Shown here one piece after another: positions 28,259 to 37,600 of a stretch of DNA of 64,000 nucleotides. The translations under genes were made by a program, and so were the position numbers. Origin of the DNA: Flagellimonas oceani (lineage in GTDB: Bacteria > Bacteroidota > Bacteroidia > Flavobacteriales > Flavobacteriaceae); the NCBI RefSeq assembly GCF_011068285.1, contig NZ_CP049616.1, positions 3,492,001-3,556,000 of the forward strand. Direction: 5' to 3'. Every line of letters starts with the position of its first letter. Position 1 is the first letter of the stretch. Below the pieces are notes generated by a model. That model made no database searches. It had not been told where the DNA came from and saw only the letters and a program-made list of their open reading frames with translations.

Positions 28259-29296
28259 ATGCGATTATTAATATGCCTACTTGTATTAATATCGACCTCA
28301 CTTTATGGACAAAAGTCCAAGACATACACCTTAAGAACGATTGCTTTTTACAACTGTGAAAACTTGTTCGACACGGTAAACGATTCGCTCACTTTTGATG
28401 ATGATCGCACTCCCGAGGGAAGTTATCATTGGACGCGGGAGCGATATCTTCAAAAAATTGAAAACCTATCCAACGTCATCTCTAAAATTGGAGAAGACAC
28501 CTCCAAAACCTCACCGGACATTGTGGGGCTTTGTGAAGTGGAAAATCTGGATGTGCTTGAAGATTTAGTGCAACATCCCAATTTAAGGGAGAAGGATTAT
28601 GGTATCATCCATTTTGATTCCCCAGATGCGCGCGGCATTGATGTGGCGCTACTTTACAAAAAGGCAGCGTTTATCCCATCGTCGTTTAAAAGTCATCGGC
28701 TATTATTGTTTGATGAAATGAGCGAAAGGAAGTACACCCGTGATCAATTGGTGGTGGGTGGCACTATGGACCGTGAAAACATCTATTTTATCGTGAACCA
28801 TTGGCCCTCCCGAAGAGGCGGGGCTGCGAAGAGTTCGCCATTGCGGGTAAGGGCGGCTTTGCTGAACAAACGTATCATAGATTCCATTCAAGAATTGGAT
28901 TTGGATGCAAAAATCATAGCTATGGGCGATTTAAACGACGACCCAATCGATGACAGCTTGAAAAAAATCCTGAAAACCAAGGGCAAAAAACGTCAGTTGG
29001 ATAGTATCAGCCTGTACAACCCTATGGAAGCGATGTTCAAAAAAGGAATTGGTTCATTGGCCTACCAAGACAAATGGAACCTGTTCGACCAACTATTTAT
29101 GACGTCCAATTTGGTGACTGAAGACAGAACTACCCTCTCCTTCTGGAAAGCGGGCATTTTTGCACCTGAATTTATCCGAACGGACAAAGGACGCTTTAAG
29201 GGCTATCCCTTGCGTACCTACTCGGGCGGCAGTTATACGGCCGGGTATAGCGACCACTTTCCTGCGTATTTATTTTTGTTGAAGGAGGTGGAGTGA
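28259..29296 (+). CDS. Exported endonuclease/exonuclease/phosphatase (EEP) family enzyme
   Basis: After a signal peptide (residues 1-17, ending LYGQ) comes the EEP metal-dependent phosphoesterase fold: TIAFYNCENLFDT (Asn/Asp start of the fold), IVGLCEVEN (catalytic Glu), VNHWPSRRGG (His), AMGDLNDDP (Asp/Asn) and the final YSDHFPAYL (Asp-His). Relatives are DNase I-like nucleases and sphingomyelinase-type phosphodiesterases. The set NCENLFD and NHWPSR is that of bacterial secreted nucleases (ExeM-like). At 345 aa it is the catalytic domain only. It is divergent from the receptor-DUF5689 operon with 101 bp between, and is likely part of the same locus. The substrate is not proven. Confidence 0.88.
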   Translation: MRLLICLLVLISTSLYGQKSKTYTLRTIAFYNCENLFDTVNDSLTFDDDRTPEGSYHWTRERYLQKIENLSNVISKIGEDTSKTSPDIVGLCEVENLDVLEDLVQHPNLREKDYGIIHFDSPDARGIDVALLYKKAAFIPSSFKSHRLLLFDEMSERKYTRDQLVVGGTMDRENIYFIVNHWPSRRGGAAKSSPLRVRAALLNKRIIDSIQELDLDAKIIAMGDLNDDPIDDSLKKILKTKGKKRQLDSISLYNPMEAMFKKGIGSLAYQDKWNLFDQLFMTSNLVTEDRTTLSFWKAGIFAPEFIRTDKGRFKGYPLRTYSGGSYTAGYSDHFPAYLFLLKEVE

Positions 29297-29329
29297 CAGC
29301 ACAAACAAAACATTTTCTATCTTTAACTC

Positions 29330-29731
29330 ATGACAGTACGACTTCCCAAAGACGAGGACAAGCATATATCCGGCACCGATGATATTGCCCGTATTAGGCA
29401 GAAGGTATTGTGGCGACAAAACAAGCTCCACAGGCAAAAAGAATATTTTTGGACCATTGGGCTCAATGTGGCAAATGACATTGAGTACATCGAATTGGTG
29501 ACCATTGGCACAAGCAACCGAAATATTGTTGATCCTGTAGATGTTTTAAGCATGCCTGTCTCCAAAAAATGCAAGAAGATAATTCTCTGTCATAACCATC
29601 CTTCTGGCAAATTAGAGCCAAGTGAGGCGGACATCGCATTTACGGAACGTATGGAAAAAGCTGCTGCAATAATGAAAATAAATCTCCTAGATCACATAAT
29701 AATCTCGGAGGTTAATTACGTGACCATTTAA
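29330..29731 (+). CDS. Short RadC-family JAB-domain protein
   Basis: The 133-aa protein is the JAB/MPN metalloprotease-like domain of RadC with a full set of metal residues: His88 and His90 (CHNHPSG), Asp101 (PSEAD) and an N-terminal Glu (about 38, QKEYFW). The usual N-terminal helix-hairpin-helix part of chromosomal RadC (about 90 residues) is missing, and the C-terminus ends at ISEVNYVTI instead of the common DGYYSF tail. Short RadC-like JAB proteins are frequent in mobile elements, but nothing else mobile is seen here. Despite the name, RadC has no established repair role. A perfect palindrome follows the gene. Confidence 0.82.
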   Translation: MTVRLPKDEDKHISGTDDIARIRQKVLWRQNKLHRQKEYFWTIGLNVANDIEYIELVTIGTSNRNIVDPVDVLSMPVSKKCKKIILCHNHPSGKLEPSEADIAFTERMEKAAAIMKINLLDHIIISEVNYVTI

Positions 29732-29759
29732 GGAAAAGTTACTTAGTAAACTGTATAAG

Positions 29760-29779
29760 ATTCCCGCCTCCGCGGGAAT
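29760..29779. repeat. Perfect short palindrome ATTCCCGC-CTCC-GCGGGAAT
   Basis: Eight-base arms with a 4-nt loop lie between the RadC-like gene and the convergent membrane-protein gene. GC-rich elements of exactly this form are repeated in many bacterial genomes (for example the ATTCCC-N8-GGGAAT dRS3 elements of Neisseria). The tail TACTTTAT is weakly T-rich, so it may also terminate both genes. Confidence 0.55.
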
Positions 29780-29783
29780 TACT

Positions 29784-30221
29784 TTATGCAAACCATTGTC
29801 CCCAAGGAATACGGCTTAAAATCAGTAGCAATCCAAGTCCATAAAAAATAGAGATGGTCTTAAACTTTCGCTCGCTTTCCATCAATTTTTTGTGACGGGA
29901 CCAACCTATGGTGATCAAAACCAAAGCTATGATGTTGATAAAGGGGTGCTCCACGGCCAACAAACGCGCAGGAGCATTCAACCCGCCCATGCCCAAGGTC
30001 TTAATTGCTTTAAAACCATTACCAGAAGTAAAATACAACAGTAGCCCTACCACCAATTGAATATGGCTTAAAATAAGCGCAAATAAGCTAATACGAAGGT
30101 CTTTTTGTAGGGTGAAGTCCTTTTTGCCCAACCAGCCAGCTATGGCGTTGATTACGGCAATTACTAAAACGGCCAGCACCACATAGGCCAAATACGAGTG
30201 TAGGTTCTTTATGATTTCCAT
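29784..30221 (-). CDS. Small four-helix integral membrane protein (possible haem-binding)
   Basis: The 145-aa protein has four hydrophobic segments (about 10-32, 43-64, 88-107 and 120-137). Histidines lie near the membrane borders (LHSYLAY His8, LSHIQLVVG His54, VEHPFINI His92, WSRHKK His107). The helix number and spaced histidines recall small cytochrome b-like or DoxX-like proteins, but I cannot assign a family with certainty. In some flavobacterial genomes this protein is labelled cytochrome B or, wrongly, ribosomal protein L27. It is separate from the Oar-like receptor by a terminator. The function is unknown. Confidence 0.7.
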   Translation of the reverse strand: MEIIKNLHSYLAYVVLAVLVIAVINAIAGWLGKKDFTLQKDLRISLFALILSHIQLVVGLLLYFTSGNGFKAIKTLGMGGLNAPARLLAVEHPFINIIALVLITIGWSRHKKLMESERKFKTISIFYGLGLLLILSRIPWGQWFA

Positions 30222-30264
30222 TAGGTAAAGTTTGTGTGGTCTAAAAATACGGAATTTTGGGCAT

Positions 30265-30292
30265 AAAAAAACCCTGCCGTATGGCAGGGTTT
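30265..30292 (-). terminator. Intrinsic terminator after the Oar-like receptor
   Basis: Perfect 10-bp arms AAACCCTGCC / GGCAGGGTTT (30269-30278 and 30283-30292) close a 4-nt loop and are followed on the minus strand by a run of seven T residues (30271-30265). It lies 18 bp after the receptor's stop codon. Confidence 0.85.
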
Positions 30293-30310
30293 ATAGAAAA
30301 TCATTGAATA

Positions 30311-33300
30311 CTAGTTAAAGCTATACCTAAGCCCTAACTGCATCTGCCATCTTGATGATTGCAATCCAGTATCATCAATAATATTTCTTGTTTCTTCAAC
30401 ACCTGGGTCAAAAGTAAACTGAGGTGTTGTACCGTCATCGGCAAAACCTTCAAAATTCAACAATTGTACTTGGTTAAAGTTAGAAAAAGTTCTTACGCCC
30501 CATTCCTTGTTCAATAAATTGGTAAAGTTGAAGATGTCTGCAGTAAATTCCAATTTATGGGTGTTCTCGCCAAATTTGATTCCAAATTCTTGTGCAAATT
30601 TCAAATCAATGATGTGGGTCCAATCCGAACGGTCAGCATTACGCTCTGCAAATTTTCCCCTTCTGCTGCTCAAGTAATCATCTCCTTCAATAACTGCATT
30701 TAATGCGCTCCATTGTTGTGCTGCACTCAGGTCATCAGAATCAATCAAATTGGCCTCTGCTTCATTGGCAGGCACATAAATTAAAGCTGAGAATGATCCT
30801 GTATCGGATAATAAACCACTTCCGTTATAAACATAGCTAAATGGCGATCCTTCAGCTCCTTCATAAAATAGGCCCAATCTTGTCTTAAGGTTATCTGACC
30901 ATTTAAACTCAAAAGTAGAATTTGCAATTACACGATGTCCAGGAGAAAAATCCGAAATAGATAAATCAGGTCTGTTTGATCCATTAACCGTTTCCAAGTT
31001 TCTAAATTGGGAACTGTTTTGGGAAGAAGTACCATCTAAAATCCCATCTGCTTCTCCGTAGGAATAAGATGCCTGGGCAGTAATATCCAATTTTGGACTG
31101 TAAAAGTTCTTTGACAATGTACCTGTTATGTTATAAGAACTTCCTGCTCCTGTATTGGTGGCCAAATATATATCACTATAAGTGTTGTCTATAGACGCAT
31201 AACCATAATTAGGTCTTGATCCAGCTCCTGTAGTAATGAACTGAGGACCTCTAAGATTTAGGTTTTCATAGGCAACTGCTGTAATATTATCATTCCAGAT
31301 AAAGTCCGCTGAAAAGATTACATCACCTGGCAATCTTTGGTCAACAGCAATATTTGTTTTGAAAACCTGAGGCAGCTTGAAATCAGGAGCAAATAGGTCG
31401 ATTTGTCCACCAACAGATCCAGTACCTGGTTCTGGTATGGCCAATTGACCTGTAGGGTCCGGGTTGAAATCCGGAACATCATCTCCTGTAAGCTGGATGA
31501 ATCCTGCAGTAATACCATTGTTATTATATGTTCCTCCTGGCCATACCAAAGGAACTCTGGAAGTAAATATTCCCAAACCACCTCTTATCTGCGTAGTTCT
31601 ATCTCCCTTTACATCCCAATTAAAACCTACTCTTGGTGAAAAATGTGCGTTTGGATCAATTCCTTGACCTACTCTTGCACCTTGCAGGTCTTTGCCTGCA
31701 GCTTCCAACAATGCAACGGTTCTTGTGTTGAAGTCTTCATTTTCAAGACCATCTTCCCAATAAGGAATGTCTATCCTTGCACCAATGGTGAACTTAAAAT
31801 TATCAGTAATATCGATTTGATCTTGTACATAAACTCCAAATTGGAACAAATCAAACTCTGCTGCTCCTTCGGAATCATCACCAAAACCTCCCAATAGGGA
31901 GTATCCATACCTATACCTATTGGCAGACTCACCATTTAAGAAATCACTAAGACTGTCGAATCTGTAATCTCCAAAATTCTGACGAAAGAAAACATTCTTT
32001 GCAGAGGAGAATTCATTGTTAGTACCTATGGTTATGGTATGTCTTCCTGAATAGATTTGGAAATTATCGGTAAGAGTCAATACTTTCTGTTCCAATAGGT
32101 TAGCTGTTGAAAATGCCTCTGAACCAAAGTATATTGAACTTCCTCTTGCATCAAAAATCTGAACTGCAGGGAAAGGGCTCCCGGCTGGATCTCTATCATC
32201 ATTTACAGTTGTATAACCAACTACTAAATTGTTGGACATATTGCTCCCGATTTGGGAGTTCAGTTCCAAAGCTGTTGAATTTGTAATCGATTCAAAATTG
32301 ATAGCTCCGTTGATAAAACTAATGGCCCCCGTGTTGGAAGAAGGTGCATCAAACTGAATAGCCTTAACATAACTGTGCTTAAGCGAAAGTTTGTTCTTCT
32401 CGTTGATGTTCCAATCAATCTTGGCAATCAACTTATCACTCTCCAAGCTAGAGGTATTGTTTGCATAACCTCCTGGGTTGTAACCATAATTGTTCACCAA
32501 AAAATTGGACAGGTTATCTAAGTCCGCCGCTGTGGCATCACCTCTATATGTTGAAATATTAAAGGGTTGTGGAGTTTCATTTTCTTGTCTCTCATAATTG
32601 ATAAAGAAAAACAACTTGTCCTCAATAAGGGGACCTCCCAATCGTACTCCATAAGTTTTTGCAGAAAATTCATCCAATTTTTCTCTTTCTTCATCTTCAC
32701 CAACCAAACCTACAGGAGTCTTGCCTGCAAAACTCTCGTTTCGTAAAAAACCATAGGCTGACCCTATAAATTTATTAGTACCGGATTTGGTAATAGCATT
32801 GATACTACCTCCTGCGAAACCAGACTGACGAACATCAAAAGGGGCAACGTTTATTTGAAAAGACTCTATGGCATCCAAAGAAATAGGGCTTACACCTGTT
32901 TGTCCTCCATTTGTACCATTTGCTGCAAGGCCAAAAACATCGTTATTTACGGCTCCATCAATATAAATGGCATTGTACCGGTTGTTTTGACCACTTATTG
33001 AAACCACATCGTCCCCAGTCACTTTAGCTTGTGGTGTAAGTCTAGCAAAATCCGCAATATTCCTGGATATTGTCGGCAAATTGTTCACTTGTCTTTGGCT
33101 TACATTGGTCTCGGCTCCAGTTTTCCCAGGATCAAAAAGGCTTCCTGCGGCTCCTCCAGTAACTACGACCTCTTGTAGTGCGGTCGCCGATTCCGATAAT
33201 TCAGAGCTTATTCTTTCCGCTTGACCTAAATTAAGGTATATTCCTTCTTTAACATCCTCGTTAAATCCTACATAAGAAATTGTCACCTTGTATGGTCCCC

Positions 33301-33517
33301 CCGTCCTCATACCTGAGATACGATAAAATCCATCAAAATCAGCTGCTGCTCCATATGTGGTTCCCGAAGGAATATGAACAGCTACTATACTCGCCCCAGG
33401 AAGTGGTTCCCCAGTTTCGTCTGTTACCTTACCTCCCATAGAAGAAGTAGTAACCCCTTGTGCAAATGCCATCGCGGAAACCAAAATAGCCGCAATAGCC
33501 AAGTAGATTCTTTTCAT
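30311..33517 (-). CDS. Oar-like TonB-dependent receptor
   Basis: The 1068-aa outer-membrane protein has a signal peptide (MKRIYLAIAAILVSAMAFAQ), a carboxypeptidase-regulatory-like domain (about 27-110, GGKVTDETGEPLPGASIVAVH...PYKVTISYVGF), a plug (about 130-240, EVVVTGG...VNNLPTISRNIADFARLTPQ...GGSINAITKSGTNKF) and a barrel ending LGLRYSFN. This is the Oar family described from Myxococcus and common in Bacteroidota, without a SusD partner. Oar in Myxococcus has been tied to PopC protease secretion, so export of proteins is possible as well as import. The gene is monocistronic with its own terminator. A TAACTTTG -7 box lies 70 bp upstream. Confidence 0.92.
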   Translation of the reverse strand: MKRIYLAIAAILVSAMAFAQGVTTSSMGGKVTDETGEPLPGASIVAVHIPSGTTYGAAADFDGFYRISGMRTGGPYKVTISYVGFNEDVKEGIYLNLGQAERISSELSESATALQEVVVTGGAAGSLFDPGKTGAETNVSQRQVNNLPTISRNIADFARLTPQAKVTGDDVVSISGQNNRYNAIYIDGAVNNDVFGLAANGTNGGQTGVSPISLDAIESFQINVAPFDVRQSGFAGGSINAITKSGTNKFIGSAYGFLRNESFAGKTPVGLVGEDEEREKLDEFSAKTYGVRLGGPLIEDKLFFFINYERQENETPQPFNISTYRGDATAADLDNLSNFLVNNYGYNPGGYANNTSSLESDKLIAKIDWNINEKNKLSLKHSYVKAIQFDAPSSNTGAISFINGAINFESITNSTALELNSQIGSNMSNNLVVGYTTVNDDRDPAGSPFPAVQIFDARGSSIYFGSEAFSTANLLEQKVLTLTDNFQIYSGRHTITIGTNNEFSSAKNVFFRQNFGDYRFDSLSDFLNGESANRYRYGYSLLGGFGDDSEGAAEFDLFQFGVYVQDQIDITDNFKFTIGARIDIPYWEDGLENEDFNTRTVALLEAAGKDLQGARVGQGIDPNAHFSPRVGFNWDVKGDRTTQIRGGLGIFTSRVPLVWPGGTYNNNGITAGFIQLTGDDVPDFNPDPTGQLAIPEPGTGSVGGQIDLFAPDFKLPQVFKTNIAVDQRLPGDVIFSADFIWNDNITAVAYENLNLRGPQFITTGAGSRPNYGYASIDNTYSDIYLATNTGAGSSYNITGTLSKNFYSPKLDITAQASYSYGEADGILDGTSSQNSSQFRNLETVNGSNRPDLSISDFSPGHRVIANSTFEFKWSDNLKTRLGLFYEGAEGSPFSYVYNGSGLLSDTGSFSALIYVPANEAEANLIDSDDLSAAQQWSALNAVIEGDDYLSSRRGKFAERNADRSDWTHIIDLKFAQEFGIKFGENTHKLEFTADIFNFTNLLNKEWGVRTFSNFNQVQLLNFEGFADDGTTPQFTFDPGVEETRNIIDDTGLQSSRWQMQLGLRYSFN

Positions 33518-33586
33518 TTAATTCAGTGTTTAAGTGTTTAATTAGCGCTGCAAATGTGATTCATTTTTGACACTCTGCGATTAAGT

Positions 33587-33594
33587 CAAAGTTA
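33587..33594 (-). promoter_or_regulatory. Candidate -7 element (TAACTTTG) of the Oar-like gene
   Basis: A perfect match to the Bacteroidota -7 consensus TAnnTTTG on the minus strand, 70 bp before the ATG at 33517. No TTG lies at the ideal -33 distance, so this is one weak line of evidence. Confidence 0.35.
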
Positions 33595-33689
33595 AAATCG
33601 CACAAACATGGTTAACACTAAATTAACAAAACAAATTATCTGAAAGACAATTGTTTAGGGTTTTTAATTGGATTTGAGCAGATGGCAAT

Positions 33690-35327
33690 TTACTTCTTAA
33701 AAAAATGCAAAAGGTTCAGTGTTGAACTGTCATGCTTGCCAATATCTGAATTCTCAATGTCGTTCAGTATATTTTTGGCCAACTGTTTGCCCAATTCCAC
33801 CCCCCATTGATCATAACTGAAGATGTTCCAGACCACGCCCTGAACAAATATTTTGTGCTCGTAAAGTGCAATCAGTGCGCCCAAGCTTTTAGGGGTCAAT
33901 TGCTCTATTAAAATGGAGTTGGTGGGTTTGTTGCCCTCAAAAATCTTAAAAGGAAGGAGTTTTTCCAGCTCTTCGCCAGATAATCCTTGTGATTCCAGTT
34001 CCTGTCTTACCTCTTCCGCGGTTTTACCGTTCATCAAGGCTTCGGTCTGTGCAAAATAGTTTGCCATCAATTTATTATGATGGTCCACATCGCCGTGCAA
34101 CGATTTTTTGTATCCAATAAAATCGGTTGGTATCAATTTGGTGCCTTGATGGATCAACTGGAAAAAGGCGTGCTGTGAATTGGTACCCGGCTCACCCCAA
34201 ATAATGGTACCGGTTTCGTGACCGACCCTGTTTCCGGCCCTGTCCATGCTTTTGCCATTGCTCTCCATGATGCCTTGCTGCAAGTATGCTGAAAAACGGT
34301 GCAGGTATTGGGTGTATGGTATGATGGCCTCGGTCTCTGCCTTATAAAAGTTATTGTACCAAACGCTGATGAGTCCAAGGATTACAGGAATGTTCCCGTC
34401 AAATGGGGTTTCCTTAAAATGTACGTCCATTTCGTGGGCGCCTTCCAGCAGTGCCTCAAAGTTTTCGTAGCCCACAGAAAGTGCTATGGACAAACCTACG
34501 GCGCTCCAAAGGGAGAACCTGCCTCCGACCCAATCCCACATGGGGAACACATTGTCATCTGCAATACCAAACTCCTTGATTTTTTCCAGATTGGTGGAGA
34601 CCGCCACAAAATGATCGGCCACATCCTTTTCTGATGCTGTCTTCAAAAACCACTTTTTTATGGTCAGTGCATTGCTCAAGGTTTCCTGCGTAGTAAAGGA
34701 TTTGGAAACGATTACGAACAATGTGGTCTCAGGGTCGAGTTCTTTTAATACTTCATGAACCAGATCACCGTCCACATTGCTTACAAAATGTGTTTTTAAA
34801 TCATTTTGATAAAATTTCAATGCTTCGGTCACCATCACCGGTCCCAAATCGGAACCGCCGATTCCAATATTGACTATATCGGTAAAGGCTTTGCCCGTAT
34901 GCCCTTTACGCTCTCCAGATATAACGGCTTCGGAGAAAGATTTGATTTTTTCTTTTACCTCAAAAACCTCATCCACAATGTTTTCCCCATCTACAAAAAC
35001 CGCTGTGCCCTTTTTGGCGCGCAAGGCGGTATGCAGCACTGCCCTGCCTTCAGTCTGGTTGATGAGCTCTCCATCAAAATAACTTTTTATGGCATCCTTT
35101 AATCCTACCTCATCGGCAAGTTCCAACAACAACTTCAAGGTTTCATTGGTGACCCTATTCTTAGAATAGTCCACCAAAAAATCCTGCCAGTGTATGGATA
35201 ATTTTTTACCTCGATCCTCTTCTTTGGAAAATAGTTCTCTTAAGTGGGTGTCTTTGGTGTCTTGGTAATGTTTTTGAAGTTTTTTCCAGGTTTCGGTCTT
35301 TGTGGGATCTATTGTGGGTAGTGCCAT
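33690..35327 (-). CDS. pgi: Glucose-6-phosphate isomerase
   Basis: Interconverts glucose 6-phosphate and fructose 6-phosphate in glycolysis. From the ATG at 35327 the protein is 545 aa, the usual length for a large-type GPI. It has the phosphosugar-binding SIS features [46 protein letters not shown] and [15 protein letters not shown]. The frame stays open to 35525, but that part is only the M23 gene read in another frame, and family proteins start about MALPxIxPTxTxxW. The start overlaps the M23 stop (TAATG), so translation is coupled. It is the last gene of the DUF3108-TDO-M23-pgi operon. Confidence 0.97.
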   Translation of the reverse strand: MALPTIDPTKTETWKKLQKHYQDTKDTHLRELFSKEEDRGKKLSIHWQDFLVDYSKNRVTNETLKLLLELADEVGLKDAIKSYFDGELINQTEGRAVLHTALRAKKGTAVFVDGENIVDEVFEVKEKIKSFSEAVISGERKGHTGKAFTDIVNIGIGGSDLGPVMVTEALKFYQNDLKTHFVSNVDGDLVHEVLKELDPETTLFVIVSKSFTTQETLSNALTIKKWFLKTASEKDVADHFVAVSTNLEKIKEFGIADDNVFPMWDWVGGRFSLWSAVGLSIALSVGYENFEALLEGAHEMDVHFKETPFDGNIPVILGLISVWYNNFYKAETEAIIPYTQYLHRFSAYLQQGIMESNGKSMDRAGNRVGHETGTIIWGEPGTNSQHAFFQLIHQGTKLIPTDFIGYKKSLHGDVDHHNKLMANYFAQTEALMNGKTAEEVRQELESQGLSGEELEKLLPFKIFEGNKPTNSILIEQLTPKSLGALIALYEHKIFVQGVVWNIFSYDQWGVELGKQLAKNILNDIENSDIGKHDSSTLNLLHFFKK

Positions 35328-36607
35328 TACTGGGTGTATGATATTAAGGTTTCTTCGGGTTCTGCTGGGGTCGGGTCCATAAATTCTATGCAGTCCAACT
35401 GTTCTTTTAGGGGGGCAATATGTGCCATATAATCCATTCGCAACGAATCGGCTATGGGCTCGGCCGTGGGCAGTTTTTCCTTTAAGGGATCCACTTGTCT
35501 TCCATTTTTCCAAAAACGGTAGCATACATGGGGACCTCCTGTATTACCGGTCATTCCCACCCAACCGATAACATCTCCTTGCCGCACAAATTCTCCTCTT
35601 TTCACCTTTTGCGCCTTCATGTGGAGGTATTGCGTGCTATAAATGCTGTTGTGCTTTATTTTTACGTACTTCCCGTTACCGCCCCTTCGTGTGGATTCTG
35701 TGACGGTTCCGTCTGCGGTGGCTACAATCGGGGTTCCAATAGGTGCAGCGTAATCGGTTCCTTTATGAGGTCGCACTTTGTAACCGTAGTAGGCAATCCT
35801 ACGTTTTAGGTTATATCTGGACGACAGTCTGTAACCAAATTTTATGGGTGCTCTAAGGAATGTACTTCTCAGATTATTGGCATCTTGGTCAAAATAATCC
35901 AATATATTGTTCACGGTATCGGCCACATAGGGGAATGCGTAGACGGTTCTTCCCTTGTGCTCAAAAAGAGCGGCTTTAATGGGGCCACGACCGGCATATA
36001 CGGTATCGTTGATATATCGTTCATCAAAAATGACCTTGAACTTATCCCCTTTTTCCAATCGAAAGAAGTCAATGGTCCAAGCGTAGATCTCGGAAAGACC
36101 TATGGTTACCCCGTAATCGACACCTAGGTTGTCCATGGTCTCTGACAGGTTACTATTGATGATGCCACCTACTTCGCGCTCCCTTAAAGTGACTTTTTTC
36201 TTGTTCTTGTATGCCACTGCCGTATCGCGCAGATCCACCACGGTATAGTTTATTCTATCGTTTTGGTAAATGAACACTTCCGCGACCTCGGAGGTATCTT
36301 TGGATTTAAGAATGAGGTATGGCTTGCCGACCATGATTTTGCGGACATCAAAAGTATCGCGATAGTTTTCTGAAATTGCGGCGATTTTAGGGTAGTCCAC
36401 CTTGTTTTTGAGCATTAGTTCCCCGAAACTATCGCCATTGCGAACAGTATCCCGCACTACGTTGAACTCTTCAAAATTAAACCCATAGTGAAGCTCGGGC
36501 AGCTTTTCTATGATTTCTTCCTTGGCCACCTCATCTACTGGCTCCTTAGTCTGTTTGCATGATGCCAGCACGGCCAGCGTCAAAATTGCCCCAATAATTT
36601 TCCGCAT
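35327..36607 (-). CDS. M23 peptidase-family lipoprotein with a Cys in place of a zinc-site His
   Basis: From the ATG at 36607 the protein has 426 aa, with a lipoprotein signal (LAVLASC, Cys17). A long N-terminal part (about 30-270) resembles LysM/OapA-linked domains of Bacteroidota murein hydrolases. The LytM/M23 domain covers about 275-385. The first zinc ligands are His281 and Asp285 (HKGTDYAAP). The H-x-H motif of the family reads PHVCYRFW, so His360 is kept but the second ligand is Cys362. A related PHVCYRFW form may be usual in this lineage, and Cys could still bind zinc. It likely trims peptidoglycan or regulates another enzyme. The first 27 residues of a longer frame were rejected because they precede the signal peptide. 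Confidence 0.88.
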   Translation of the reverse strand: MRKIIGAILTLAVLASCKQTKEPVDEVAKEEIIEKLPELHYGFNFEEFNVVRDTVRNGDSFGELMLKNKVDYPKIAAISENYRDTFDVRKIMVGKPYLILKSKDTSEVAEVFIYQNDRINYTVVDLRDTAVAYKNKKKVTLREREVGGIINSNLSETMDNLGVDYGVTIGLSEIYAWTIDFFRLEKGDKFKVIFDERYINDTVYAGRGPIKAALFEHKGRTVYAFPYVADTVNNILDYFDQDANNLRSTFLRAPIKFGYRLSSRYNLKRRIAYYGYKVRPHKGTDYAAPIGTPIVATADGTVTESTRRGGNGKYVKIKHNSIYSTQYLHMKAQKVKRGEFVRQGDVIGWVGMTGNTGGPHVCYRFWKNGRQVDPLKEKLPTAEPIADSLRMDYMAHIAPLKEQLDCIEFMDPTPAEPEETLISYTQ

Positions 36608-36614
36608 CGTTCTT

Positions 36615-37589
36615 CTATTCCTTGTATTCTTGTTTTTCGGGATTAAAAATATGGTCCACCCATTCTTTCCCCCAATTATCCAACTCATCTTTGGTATGCA
36701 AAGTTGGGAAAAAAATTATTTTCTGAAAACTGGGCGGCAAATAGTCTTTCCAATTGGTGCCCCCGGTCGCATCAACATCCTTGCCCTCTCTTGCCAAATA
36801 CCTATGGGCGGAACCCATGTGCATCAACGGCCAGTTTACATTTGCATTCAAATCTAACTCTTTTAACGCTGAAATCAGCTCTTCATTGTGCCGGGATGCA
36901 TCTGGCAGTTGCAAATATTTTTGGTAAATGGTACTGTCCTTCACCTGATTGGCTATCCGAAGCAATCTTGGCGTGTACCTTACCTCAAATTGTTTTAAGG
37001 TCAGTGTTTTTTCGCCGGTCTCCAGATCCGTGGCCCCTTTTTTCCAATACATGTGTTCAAATAGTTCCTCTATGCTATTTTCGGAGGAAAACGAGCCCCT
37101 TACGGATGGATGCACCATATTTTCCAATGGTGTGGCATAGAATTCTATCATCCTGTATTGTGCGGACTGGAACCCGCTCGCTGGAAGCAAGGCCATGCGG
37201 TAGCGGAGGAATTGTTCCCGCTCCATGCCCTTGATCATAATGCTAAAGGAAGATATGAGTGCTTTGAAATAGCTGTTGATGCGCCTTACTTTTTCTATAA
37301 AAAAGGCAACATCCTGTGATTTATCCGCTACAATCTGCTTTTCTTCATGCAGGATGAGCTTAAAGTACAGCTCGGTTATTTGATGGTACATGATGAAGAT
37401 TTCCTCGTCCGGGAAATGCGTTCTAGGCACTTGAAGGCTGAGCAGGGTATCCAAGTGGATATAGTCCCAATAGGTAAGATACCTTTCGTAAAGCAGCCCG
37501 TCCAAGTAAGAGCTTAAATCCTGACCCGAGTTTTTGTACTTTTCCTCTAACTTATTGATTTGGGAAGCGATCTTTGCATCCTTATCCAT
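36615..37589 (-). CDS. kynA: Tryptophan 2,3-dioxygenase
   Basis: Haem enzyme that opens the indole ring of L-tryptophan to N-formylkynurenine, the first step of the kynurenine route. The 324-aa protein from the ATG at 37589 matches the family over its full length: YWDYIHLDTLLSLQVPRT, EIFIMYHQITELYFKLILHE, a GFQSAQYRMIEF block, and the late WPLMHMGSAHRYLAREGKDVDATGGTNW with the haem-ligand His. An in-frame GTG two codons upstream is less likely. It lies 11 bp after the DUF3108 stop and 7 bp before the M23 start. No kynureninase, kynurenine formamidase or monooxygenase gene is within the window, so the rest of the pathway must be elsewhere. Confidence 0.95.
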   Translation of the reverse strand: MDKDAKIASQINKLEEKYKNSGQDLSSYLDGLLYERYLTYWDYIHLDTLLSLQVPRTHFPDEEIFIMYHQITELYFKLILHEEKQIVADKSQDVAFFIEKVRRINSYFKALISSFSIMIKGMEREQFLRYRMALLPASGFQSAQYRMIEFYATPLENMVHPSVRGSFSSENSIEELFEHMYWKKGATDLETGEKTLTLKQFEVRYTPRLLRIANQVKDSTIYQKYLQLPDASRHNEELISALKELDLNANVNWPLMHMGSAHRYLAREGKDVDATGGTNWKDYLPPSFQKIIFFPTLHTKDELDNWGKEWVDHIFNPEKQEYKE

Positions 37590-37600
37590 TAACACCTGTA

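Noticed and set aside
35328..35525. N-terminal extension of pgi
   Set aside because: The extra 66 codons are the end of the M23 gene in another frame, and GPI proteins of this type start at the ATG at 35327.
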